A DNA stretch of 6,966 nt from Gemmatimonadota bacterium. Lineage in GTDB: Bacteria > Gemmatimonadota > Gemmatimonadetes > Palauibacterales > Palauibacteraceae. Positions 1 to 5,353 of the stretch are shown piece by piece; position 1 is the stretch's first letter, and each line of letters begins with the position of its first letter. The stretch lies in NCBI GenBank assembly GCA_029288095.1, contig JARFPW010000001.1, positions 1 through 6,966 of the forward strand. The letters run 5' to 3'. The translations under genes were made by a program, and so were the position numbers. The notes beneath the pieces are model-generated. The model was given only the letters and a program-made list of their open reading frames with translations. It was not told where the DNA came from and ran no database searches.

Positions 1-24
1 AAACTCCTTGAACTCCTGCAGCAT
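1..24 (-). CDS. mscL: Large-conductance mechanosensitive channel MscL (N-terminal 8 codons only)
   Basis: Read on the minus strand, an ATG at 24-22 opens a frame encoding MLQEFKEF before the window ends. This matches the usual start of MscL proteins, where a short amphipathic N-terminal helix (M-L-x-x-F-K-E-F) precedes the first membrane helix. A GAGGAG-type ribosome binding site lies about 8 bases upstream on that strand (plus-strand CTCCTC near 32-37). MscL is a homopentameric inner-membrane channel that opens at near-lytic membrane tension and releases solutes on hypo-osmotic shock. Only eight residues are visible, so the call rests on this short motif plus the ribosome binding site; the neighbouring MscS-like gene makes it more believable. 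The gene is divergent from the sigma-factor operon. Confidence 0.6.
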
Positions 25-52
25 GATCCATCTCCTCAGATGTAGGTCGCGG

Positions 53-80
53 GGGGACTCCCATACCGCCGGGTGTCCCC
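53..80 (-). promoter_or_regulatory. Hairpin in the presumed mscL leader
   Basis: GGGGACTCCC (53-62) can pair with GGGTGTCCCC (71-80), nine pairs around a single T-T mismatch, with an 8-base loop (63-70). It lies 29-56 bases upstream of the mscL start, so it would be in the mscL 5' leader or overlap its promoter. There is no T-run on either side, so it does not look like an intrinsic terminator. Its function is unknown. Confidence 0.35.
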
Positions 81-93
81 TGCAGATCGGCGC

Positions 94-131
94 CCGGTTC
101 CATCCGGTCACCAACCTTGCTCCGGTTCCAT
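94..131. repeat. 10-bp direct repeat in the divergent intergenic region
   Basis: CCGGTTCCAT occurs at 94-103 and again at 122-131, a 28-bp period. The second copy runs into TTGACA (131-136). A further half copy in inverse orientation, AACCGG, lies at 144-149. Repeated decamers between divergent promoters are a common layout for regulator binding sites, but no known operator is recognised. Confidence 0.3.
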
Positions 132-159
132 TGACAGCACGGCAACCGGAAAGTCACAT
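131..159 (+). promoter_or_regulatory. Possible sigma-70-type promoter for the sigma-factor operon
   Basis: TTGACA at 131-136 is a perfect -35 hexamer. With a 17-bp spacer the -10 position is TCACAT (154-159), a poor 3-of-6 match to TATAAT, and it coincides with the left arm of the 151-182 inverted repeat. If real, transcription would start near 166 and a regulator bound to the inverted repeat would block it. An ECF-type promoter recognised by the operon's own sigma factor is an alternative that cannot be excluded. Confidence 0.2.
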
Positions 160-182
160 CAGGTAATTCCGGCATGTGACTT
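146..182. promoter_or_regulatory. Perfect 9-bp inverted repeat, candidate operator upstream of the sigma gene
   Basis: AAGTCACAT (151-159) and ATGTGACTT (174-182) are exact reverse complements separated by 14 bases. A second inverted repeat, CCGGAA (146-151) and TTCCGG (167-172), interlocks with it, so the two cannot form simple hairpins together. The right arm ends 30 bases before the sigma-factor ATG. The symmetry and the 23-bp centre-to-centre spacing, about two helical turns, fit a dimeric DNA-binding protein. A CRP site is not a good match: the half-sites face the opposite way to TGTGA-N6-TCACA. It could instead act as an RNA hairpin in the leader. Confidence 0.4.
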
Positions 183-212
183 CCCCGAGTAGAGTGGTGT
201 CTGGAGACACTG

Positions 213-824
213 ATGAGTCACGAACCCGAGTCGTCGACGAACCCAGCGATCCCGCCTGACGAGGACCTCGTCGCGCGGGCCAAGAAGGCGCGCCCTGGAG
301 ACATGCGCGCGTTCACCGTTCTGATCGAACGCCACCAGGATAGCGTGCAGACCAATTGCCGCTATCTGTCAGGGAATTCGGCGGACGCGGAGGACCTCGC
401 CCAGGAGGTGTTCGTGCGGGTGTTCTTCGGGCTGAAACGCTTCGAGGGTCGGTCCAGCTTTCGTACCTGGTTGCGCACGGTCAAGACGAACCACTGCATC
501 AACTACCTGAAGAAGCGTAAGGGCTCAGCCTTCCTCGATCTCGAAGCACCGGCGGCACGGGACAGTGAGAACGTTCGGGTCCAGCCTGTCGCGGAGAGGA
601 ACATCACTAGAGAGACCCAGCGCAACAGGATCCAGTCTGTCCTCCGGGCGATGCCGGACAGCCTGCGCGTTCCACTCGTCCTCAGGGACATGGATGGGTT
701 CAGCTACAATGAGATCGCCAGGGAATTGGGCATCGGGCTGTCCGCGACGAAGATGCGGATCAAGCGTGGGCGGGAGATGTTCCGGTCCCTTCATGCCGGA
801 GCTGACGCGGGTGTGGAAGCGTGA
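213..824 (+). CDS. ECF-type RNA polymerase sigma factor (sigma-70 family)
   Basis: This 203-residue protein has the two-domain build of extracytoplasmic-function sigma factors. Region 2 spans about residues 31-105 and includes DAEDLAQEVFVRVF (58-71), the core-binding and -10 recognition segment, then FRTWLRTVKTNHCINYLKKRKG. A variable linker covers about 106-132. Region 4 spans about 133-193, with MPDSLRVPLVLRDMDGFSY followed by a helix-turn-helix (EIARELGIGLSATKMRIKRGRE, 167-188) for the -35 element. Regions 1.1 and 3 are absent, as expected for ECF factors. An N-terminal acidic tail of about 27 residues precedes region 2. The ATG has a GGAG 6 bases upstream (203-206). The stop overlaps the GTG of the next gene, so the three genes to 1893 form a coupled operon. 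Regulon unknown; co-transcription with a channel-like protein suggests envelope or osmotic stress (inference). Confidence 0.93.
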   Translation: MSHEPESSTNPAIPPDEDLVARAKKARPGDMRAFTVLIERHQDSVQTNCRYLSGNSADAEDLAQEVFVRVFFGLKRFEGRSSFRTWLRTVKTNHCINYLKKRKGSAFLDLEAPAARDSENVRVQPVAERNITRETQRNRIQSVLRAMPDSLRVPLVLRDMDGFSYNEIARELGIGLSATKMRIKRGREMFRSLHAGADAGVEA

Positions 825-1081
825 ACGACGATCGGGATATGCGCGACGATGATCTGGCTGCGGAGCTAGGAGAGCCTATCCTCGAGTTGGCTGACTTCAC
901 CGAGTCGCCGCGGCCGGGATTTGCCGGCAGGGTCCACAACTCGATCCATCGACGACTGCTGGCCTCCGACCTGACTGACTACGCCTGGTTCACCCCGTTG
1001 CGGATACTCGCCGAGTACCTCGGCATGCTGTTCGACGTGTTTGACGGACAACCCAAGAAGGAAGGCGACGGTAACGCATGA
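821..1081 (+). CDS. Small unrecognised protein in the anti-sigma position of an ECF operon
   Basis: This 86-residue protein starts at a GTG that overlaps the sigma-factor stop (GTGA) and ends in an ATGA overlap with the channel gene, so its translation is probably coupled to both. Its place suggests an anti-sigma or accessory role. It has no HxxxCxxC zinc motif and no convincing membrane helix; the only hydrophobic stretch is about residues 55-74 (WFTPLRILAEYLGMLFDVF), probably amphipathic. The segment PRPGFAGRVHNSIHRRLL (30-47) resembles the P-x-F-x-x-R-V pattern often seen after the sigma-binding region of anti-sigma factors, a weak similarity judged by eye. The N-terminus is acidic and the C-terminus is short and charged. 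A later in-frame ATG at 839 is an alternative start. Its intact boundaries in a tight operon argue that it is a real gene. Function unknown. Confidence 0.75.
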   Translation: MNDDRDMRDDDLAAELGEPILELADFTESPRPGFAGRVHNSIHRRLLASDLTDYAWFTPLRILAEYLGMLFDVFDGQPKKEGDGNA

Positions 1082-1893
1082 GTTCCGGACTGCTGGATCA
1101 ACTGATGGAATCGTTCAACGCGATGTTCCAGTCGATCGTCGCGTGGACCCCACGTGTGGTCATGGGCATCCTGCTCATTATCGTCGCGCTCGTCGTGGCG
1201 AAGATCATCGAGCGCGTGCTCCGCGCCATTCTGGTCCGGATTCGCTTCGATCAAGCCCTCGCACGCACGGGAGTGGACAAGATTCTCGAGCGCATCGGCG
1301 TCCGTCAGGAGCTGAACCAGTCCGTGCCGCGCCTAGTCTACTGGCTGCTGTTGCTTTTGTTCGCGAAGACCGCCGCGGATTCCGTGGGTCTGGTGGCCGT
1401 CTCCGACGCGATCGGCGCCTTCGCCGCCTACCTGCCCAACATCATCGCCGCCGTGTTCATCATCGTCCTCGGCGGCGCGGCGGCTCAGTTCGCGGGTCGT
1501 GCCGTTTCGGAAGCGGCCGAGAGCTCGGGCATCGAGTTTTCGTCGAGCCTGGGGGGTCTGGTCTTCGGTGTTCTGATGTTCGTGCTTGGCATCATGGCAC
1601 TGTCGCAGCTCAAGATCGATACCGAGATGATGCGCCTGGTCGCCATGGGCATGATGGCCGGTCTGGCCCTCGCTTTCGGCCTGTCGTTCGGCCTCGGCTC
1701 CCGAGACATCACGCGCAACATCATCGCTGGCTTCTACGCCCGTAAGACGTTCAACGTGGGCGAAGCCATCGAGGTCTCCGGTGAGCGTGGAACACTGGAG
1801 GCGATCACTCCGACGCAGACCTTGTTGGACCAGGAGGGGAGATTGGTCGCCGTGTCGAACAGCGTGTTTCTCGAGCAGGTCGTGAAGCAGTAG
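1078..1893 (+). CDS. MscS-like mechanosensitive channel family protein (conserved TM helix type)
   Basis: A 271-residue polytopic inner-membrane protein. Predicted membrane segments lie at about 27-45, 85-106, 113-134, 158-177 and 184-207. Segments around W23-TPRVVMG and Y118-LPNIIAAVF look like the repeated conserved TM helix (a proline-led helix ending in small residues) of CmpX-like proteins. Residues 193-221, rich in Gly and Ala, align by eye with the pore helix TM3 of E. coli MscS. They are followed by a beta domain: F225-NVGEAIEVSGERGTLEAI, then EGRLVAVSNSVF (253-264), matching the MscS pattern GxxxxVxxIxxxxTxxxxxDGxxxxxPN. The protein ends there and lacks the roughly 100-residue C-terminal cage of MscS. 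The ATG overlaps the previous stop (ATGA), with GGAAGG about 12 bases upstream. It probably gates small solutes or ions under membrane tension; direct channel activity is inferred. Confidence 0.88.
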   Translation: MSSGLLDQLMESFNAMFQSIVAWTPRVVMGILLIIVALVVAKIIERVLRAILVRIRFDQALARTGVDKILERIGVRQELNQSVPRLVYWLLLLLFAKTAADSVGLVAVSDAIGAFAAYLPNIIAAVFIIVLGGAAAQFAGRAVSEAAESSGIEFSSSLGGLVFGVLMFVLGIMALSQLKIDTEMMRLVAMGMMAGLALAFGLSFGLGSRDITRNIIAGFYARKTFNVGEAIEVSGERGTLEAITPTQTLLDQEGRLVAVSNSVFLEQVVKQ

Positions 1894-2057
1894 GGGCGCC
1901 GGTGCTGACGTGTGCTCAACACCCCACGACGTAGCCCGCCATTTGCCCGCTTGGAGCCCGACTCGGTAGGTTTCCTGCGGCTCGAGCCCTACCGCACTAG
2001 TCCATTGCGGCTGGGAAACGATCGCTGGACGGCCCTCGTGCCGTGGCGATCGTCCCA
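1894..2057 (+). other. Intergenic leader before the radical SAM gene, with two overlapping hairpins
   Basis: No convincing gene lies here. CGGTAGG (1964-1970) pairs exactly with CCTACCG (1988-1994), 17-base loop; CCGCA (1992-1996) pairs with TGCGG (2006-2010), 9-base loop. The two stems share bases 1992-1994, so they compete. The loop of the first holds the palindrome GGCTCGAGCC (1979-1988). There is no T-run, so neither is a classical terminator. I see no cobalamin-riboswitch B12 box, although the downstream protein probably binds B12. Confidence 0.3.
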
Positions 2058-3680
2058 ATGTCGAAAGGAACACCGCTGGCAAAGTTGCGCGTAGGAATCG
2101 TGGATCTCGTGGCGAAGGGGCCTACCCGTTCGCTCTATGCCAGGCTGATGAACGCGAACCTCGCGAGCATCATGCCGCAGGTCCTCGCCACGTGGTGCGA
2201 GGAAGCGGGCCATGACGTTCACCTGGTCTGCTATACGGGTCTCGAGAATCTCGTCGATGAACTACCCGACGATGTCGATCTCCTGTTCGTGGGCGCATTC
2301 TCGCAGGGCGCCCAGCTTGCATACGCGATCAGCGAAATGTTTCGGCGGAGAGGCGCGGTAACCTGCATCGGTGGCCCTCACGCCCGGTGCTATCCCGAGG
2401 ATTCCCGGAAGTACTTCGACTACGTCCTCGGATACACGGATCAGGCGCTGCTCGGCGAAATCCTCGAAGATTGCCAACCCCATCGACCGATCGGCCAGTA
2501 CCGATCGGCTGCGATGCAGCCGGTGACGCTGCCGGGCCTGCGCCAGCGTTGGAAGTTCATCGAACCGACGATTGCCAAGGCCCCGCTGTTCAAGATGATC
2601 CCGATGCTCGGGAGCCTCGGTTGTCCCTATACCTGCAGTTTCTGCATCGATTCCGTCGTCGACTATCAGCCGCTCGACTTCGACGGAATACGCGACGACC
2701 TGAGCTTCCTGCTTCAGAAGATGAAGAAGCCCACGGTCGGCTGGCATGATCCGAACTTCGGAGTCCGGTTCAACGACGTTCTCGAGGCGATCGAGGACGT
2801 GGTACCACCTGGCAGCATCCAGTTCGTTGCGGAGAGCAGCCTGTCGCTGCTCGGGGAGGATCGCCTCCAGCGATTGGCCAGGAATGGTTTCCGGGGAATC
2901 CTGCCGGGCGTCGAGTCCTGGTACATGCTGGGCAACAAGTCGAAGTCGCGGTCGAAGCATGGGATGGAGAAGGTGGAGCAGATCTCCGACCACGCGAATC
3001 TCATCACGCGCTACATCCCTTACCTGCAGACCAACTTCGTGCTCGGCCTGGATTGTGACGAGGGGCCCGAACCGTTCGAACTGACGAAGACATTCATCGA
3101 TCGGTCACCGGCGGCCTTTCCAGGCTACTCGCTGCTCACCTCGTTCGGGCGAGCGGCTCCGCTGAATCTGGAGTACCAGGAGGAGGGTCGGGTTCTCGGC
3201 TTCCCGTTCCACTTCCTGAACAACAACCACGCGATGAATCTGAAGCCCAAGAACTACGAGTGGATCGAGTTCTACGACCACGTCATTGATCTAACCAAGT
3301 ACAGCTTTTCGAAGCGCGCGATCTGGCGGCGTCTCAAGGCGAACAACGGTGGCATCCCCCGGATCATGAACGTGGTGCGAGCGATCTCGTCTGAAGGCAA
3401 GGGACGAATCGAGTACTACACGATGATTCGCGACCGGTTGAAAACGGATTCCACGTTCCGCGACTATTTCGAGGGGCAGAGCACCGAACTGCCGCAGTTC
3501 TATGTGGACCGTGTCCGAAGCGATCTGGGCCCGCTGTGGGAATACCTCCCCGAGGGCGCGCTCGAGCACAATCCCTACGAATACCTCGATAGCGTGAAGC
3601 AGAACGGTTCGCATAACGGAACGGGAAGCGGCACGGCGACAACTCCGCCCGCCCGCGAGCTGCCACTGGCGTCTCACTAG
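2058..3680 (+). CDS. B12-binding-domain radical SAM protein, substrate unknown
   Basis: From the ATG at 2058 the protein has 540 residues. Residues about 10-135 form a Rossmann-like cobalamin-binding domain: LRVGIVDL as strand 1, DVDLLFVGAFSQGAQLAYAI, then IGGPHARCYPED (GGPHA 105-109) and YFDYVLGYTDQALLGEIL, the order seen in class B-type radical SAM enzymes. There is no correctly placed DxHxxG, which is usual for this class. The radical SAM barrel follows at about 180-345, with GCPYTCSFC giving CxxxCxxC (Cys 189, 193, 196) for the SAM-bound 4Fe-4S cluster, then WHDPNFG, GILPGVES and NFVLGLD strands. A roughly 170-residue C-terminal region of unknown fold ends in a Gly/Ser/Thr-rich tail. No biosynthetic partner is adjacent, so the substrate (methyl transfer or rearrangement) cannot be named. 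An in-frame GTG at 2043 is an alternative start; neither has a good ribosome binding site. Confidence 0.88.
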   Translation: MSKGTPLAKLRVGIVDLVAKGPTRSLYARLMNANLASIMPQVLATWCEEAGHDVHLVCYTGLENLVDELPDDVDLLFVGAFSQGAQLAYAISEMFRRRGAVTCIGGPHARCYPEDSRKYFDYVLGYTDQALLGEILEDCQPHRPIGQYRSAAMQPVTLPGLRQRWKFIEPTIAKAPLFKMIPMLGSLGCPYTCSFCIDSVVDYQPLDFDGIRDDLSFLLQKMKKPTVGWHDPNFGVRFNDVLEAIEDVVPPGSIQFVAESSLSLLGEDRLQRLARNGFRGILPGVESWYMLGNKSKSRSKHGMEKVEQISDHANLITRYIPYLQTNFVLGLDCDEGPEPFELTKTFIDRSPAAFPGYSLLTSFGRAAPLNLEYQEEGRVLGFPFHFLNNNHAMNLKPKNYEWIEFYDHVIDLTKYSFSKRAIWRRLKANNGGIPRIMNVVRAISSEGKGRIEYYTMIRDRLKTDSTFRDYFEGQSTELPQFYVDRVRSDLGPLWEYLPEGALEHNPYEYLDSVKQNGSHNGTGSGTATTPPARELPLASH

Positions 3681-3684
3681 TCAG

Positions 3685-3705
3685 GCCGGCGTCGGTCCGC
3701 CCGGC
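3685..3705 (+). terminator. GC-rich hairpin after the radical SAM gene, possible terminator
   Basis: GCCGGCG (3685-3691) can pair with CGCCCGGC (3698-3705), seven pairs with one bulged C, closing a 6-base TCGGTC loop just 5 bases after the stop codon. The following bases (GGGGCGAGAGATTTA) hold only a weak T-run, so intrinsic termination would be inefficient. Position and strength fit a 3'-end structure. Confidence 0.35.
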
Positions 3706-3742
3706 GGGGCGAGAGATTTACTGAACGACGAGACGGTTCGTC

Positions 3743-4114
3743 ATGCTATTCCGAATTCTCGCCGACGTGGTCGTGGTCCTCCACCTGGCGTTCATCGTCT
3801 TCGTGGTGTGCGGCGGTTTGCTCGCCATGCGCTGGCGCTGGATCCCCTGGGTCCACATCCCGGCCGCCGTATGGGCTACGGTGCTGGAGATCCGGGGCCT
3901 GATCTGCCCTCTGACACCCCTTGAAAACTGGCTGCGTCGGGAAGCGGGTGGCACCGGATACACGGGCGGGTTCATCGAGCACTACCTGGTGCCGATCGTG
4001 TATCCGTCGGGCCTGACCCCCGGAATCCAGGCGCTCCTGGCCGTCCTGGTGGTCGTCGGGAACGTCATCGTCTATACGGTTGTTTGGAGGTCACGCCGGG
4101 AACGTGATCAGTGA
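3743..4114 (+). CDS. DUF2784 family membrane protein
   Basis: A 123-residue integral membrane protein that fits DUF2784 over its full length. Hydrophobic helices lie at about 5-27, 36-52 and 91-114. The family signature is visible: a histidine in the first helix (H14), then H38 in WVHIPAAVWATVLEI, then E49, CPLTPLEN (55-62), a Gly-rich GGTGYTGGF (69-77) and IEHYL (78-82). The clustered His, Glu and Cys residues near membrane boundaries suggest a shared site, but no function is established for the family. The C-terminus is short and basic (RSRRERDQ), probably cytoplasmic. It starts 62 bases after the radical SAM stop with no strong ribosome binding site, and is followed 68 bases later by the beta-propeller gene, so the two might share a transcript. 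Confidence 0.88.
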   Translation: MLFRILADVVVVLHLAFIVFVVCGGLLAMRWRWIPWVHIPAAVWATVLEIRGLICPLTPLENWLRREAGGTGYTGGFIEHYLVPIVYPSGLTPGIQALLAVLVVVGNVIVYTVVWRSRRERDQ

Positions 4115-4182
4115 CTTCGCTTGCTGGCAGGCCGCTCTACGGTTCTGTTCGAGGCGAACCAGGGACCAACGGGGGGTGGGGT

Positions 4183-5118
4183 ATGCGAAGGTTCGTTTGT
4201 GTGACAATGCTGGTGGTGCTCGCGGCGACGGCTCCTGAGGCCGTTCTCTCCCAGACGTCAGCAGTTCCGACGGTTGCCTCAGTCGAGACGCTGCAATTGC
4301 AGAGTCCAATCAGATCGTGGGGTCGCCTCGGCGGCATGGCGATCGACCGCCTGGGCTTTCTCTACATATCCAGCTTCGGCGAGTCCGTGTGGCGCGTAAC
4401 GCCTGACGGTGCCGTGACCGAACTGGCGAACGATCTCTACGGCGCCTCGGGGATGGCGATCGGGCCGGACGGCGCCCTCTACCAGGCGAGCTTCTTCGAC
4501 AACACGATTCGTCGCATCGCGCGGGACGGGACTCAGACCACGTGGGCGACAGGCCTTCGCGGGCCGGTCGCGATCGCGCCCGGATCGGACGGCACCCTTT
4601 TCGTCGTCAACTGCGGCGACAACAGCGTTTCGGAGATCGGGCCGGACGGCTCGGAGTCCACGCTCGTACGCAGCGACCTGTTCGCGTGTCCGAACGGCGT
4701 CGTTCTCGTGGATGACGATCTCTACATCGTGAACTTCAGTAACAACAACCTGGTGAAGGTCGATGCTGAGGGAAGCGCCACCCTGTTGACGACGATCGGC
4801 GATTTCGCCGGACGGGGCGCGGGTCACGCCCACATCGCCAGGGTCAACGACTATTTCTTCGTGACCTCCGTCAAGACGAGTTCCCTGTGGCGTGTCGGAA
4901 TGGACGGCAGCGTGGCGGGAATGCTGGGGCCGAGCCAGGCCGCGAACGTTGACGGCTCGCCCGCCGACGCGCGGATCGCCAATCCGAACGCCATCGTCGC
5001 TGCTCCCGGGCCCATGGGCCCGCTGTTTCTGAATACGATTGTCGCGGGGCAGTGGGGAACGACGGCGCCCACCGAGTTGCAGATCCGCCGAATCGTGCTC
5101 GAACCCGAGGAAGACTGA
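4183..5118 (+). CDS. Exported NHL/SMP-30-like beta-propeller protein
   Basis: The chosen ATG gives 311 residues beginning with a Sec signal peptide: MRR, a hydrophobic core (VCVTMLVVLAATA), and likely cleavage after AVLS (about residue 23). A G-rich stretch (4171-4181) precedes it. An upstream in-frame GTG at 4111 overlaps the DUF2784 stop but would bury the signal peptide, so it is rejected. The mature protein is built of about 40-residue units, each ending in a hydrophobic strand plus a DG or EG turn: VWRVTPDG (69-76), IRRIARDG (109-116), VSEIGPDG (149-156), LVKVDAEG (190-197) and LWRVGMDG (235-242). This is a five- or six-bladed propeller like NHL, Vgb or gluconolactonase proteins. Cys144 and Cys169 could form a disulfide in the periplasm. 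No lactonase metal site is evident by eye, so it may be a binding scaffold rather than an enzyme. Confidence 0.85.
   Translation: MRRFVCVTMLVVLAATAPEAVLSQTSAVPTVASVETLQLQSPIRSWGRLGGMAIDRLGFLYISSFGESVWRVTPDGAVTELANDLYGASGMAIGPDGALYQASFFDNTIRRIARDGTQTTWATGLRGPVAIAPGSDGTLFVVNCGDNSVSEIGPDGSESTLVRSDLFACPNGVVLVDDDLYIVNFSNNNLVKVDAEGSATLLTTIGDFAGRGAGHAHIARVNDYFFVTSVKTSSLWRVGMDGSVAGMLGPSQAANVDGSPADARIANPNAIVAAPGPMGPLFLNTIVAGQWGTTAPTELQIRRIVLEPEED
4458..4650 (+). repeat. 16-bp direct repeat inside the beta-propeller gene
   Basis: GATCGGGCCGGACGGC occurs at 4458-4473 and 4635-4650, in the same reading frame, encoding IGPDG in two blades. It reflects duplication of propeller blades or shared codon choice rather than a mobile element. 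Confidence 0.6.
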
Positions 5119-5353
5119 CCTGGGTGTCATGAGCCGGCCGCAGGTGGCGAAACTTTCTGTCACACCGTACGTTATGTGGCTGAAAGTCGGGAATCATTCC
5201 GACAACTGGCGGACAACAGGACCTTCCGAGTAAACCCTCCGAGGTCGCGCCCTCCTAGTAATTCTCTCTTGCCCTTCGCTGTTGTGTGGGTCGGAAAAGT
5301 ACGGTCGTACCGTACGGGCCCAGCCTGCGCAGGTACGCCAAGGACAAGTTCAT
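5119..5353 (+). promoter_or_regulatory. 235-base helicase leader with repeated palindromic motifs
   Basis: No gene is supported here. ACCGTACG occurs at 5164-5171 and 5309-5316, and the second copy forms a perfect 7-bp inverted repeat with GTACGGT (5299-5305), 3-base spacer. CCTGCGCAGG (5324-5333) is a separate 10-bp palindrome. GTCGG (5186-5190) and CCGAC (5199-5203) could form a small hairpin that may mark the end of the previous gene. Two -35/-10 pairs were looked for and none is convincing. The helicase ribosome binding site AAGGA (5339-5343) sits 10 bases before the ATG. Long structured leaders are known for cold-induced DEAD-box helicase genes, so leader-based control is plausible. Confidence 0.4.

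Noticed and set aside
151..182. CRP-like binding site
   Set aside because: The TCACAT and ATGTGA halves are everted relative to the TGTGA-N6-TCACA order and the spacing is 14 bases.
1894..2057. Cobalamin riboswitch before the radical SAM gene
   Set aside because: The gap is short and no B12-box-like GCCACTG element or long multi-stem architecture is visible.
1333..2082. 249-residue minus-strand open frame
   Set aside because: It is antisense to the MscS-like gene, His/Gln/Arg-rich and without domain features; a shadow of the coding strand.
1912..2094. 60-residue plus-strand open frame between the channel and radical SAM genes
   Set aside because: No ribosome binding site, Arg/Pro/Leu-rich composition typical of a GC-rich shadow frame, and it overlaps the start of the radical SAM gene in another frame.
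2217..2234. DVHLVC as a DxHxxG cobalamin-ligating motif
   Set aside because: It sits in the second strand region rather than after strand one, lacks the glycine, and radical SAM B12 domains normally lack this motif.
2262..2993. 243-residue minus-strand open frame
   Set aside because: It is antisense to the radical SAM gene and shows no motif or plausible start context.
4111..4182. Upstream GTG start for the beta-propeller gene, overlapping the DUF2784 stop
   Set aside because: It would place 24 polar residues before an obvious signal peptide; the ATG at 4183 is preferred.
4279..5163. 294-residue minus-strand open frame
   Set aside because: It lies antisense to the well-supported beta-propeller gene; its length is explained by GC-rich codon bias, and the product is rich in Arg, Asp and Val with no recognisable domain.
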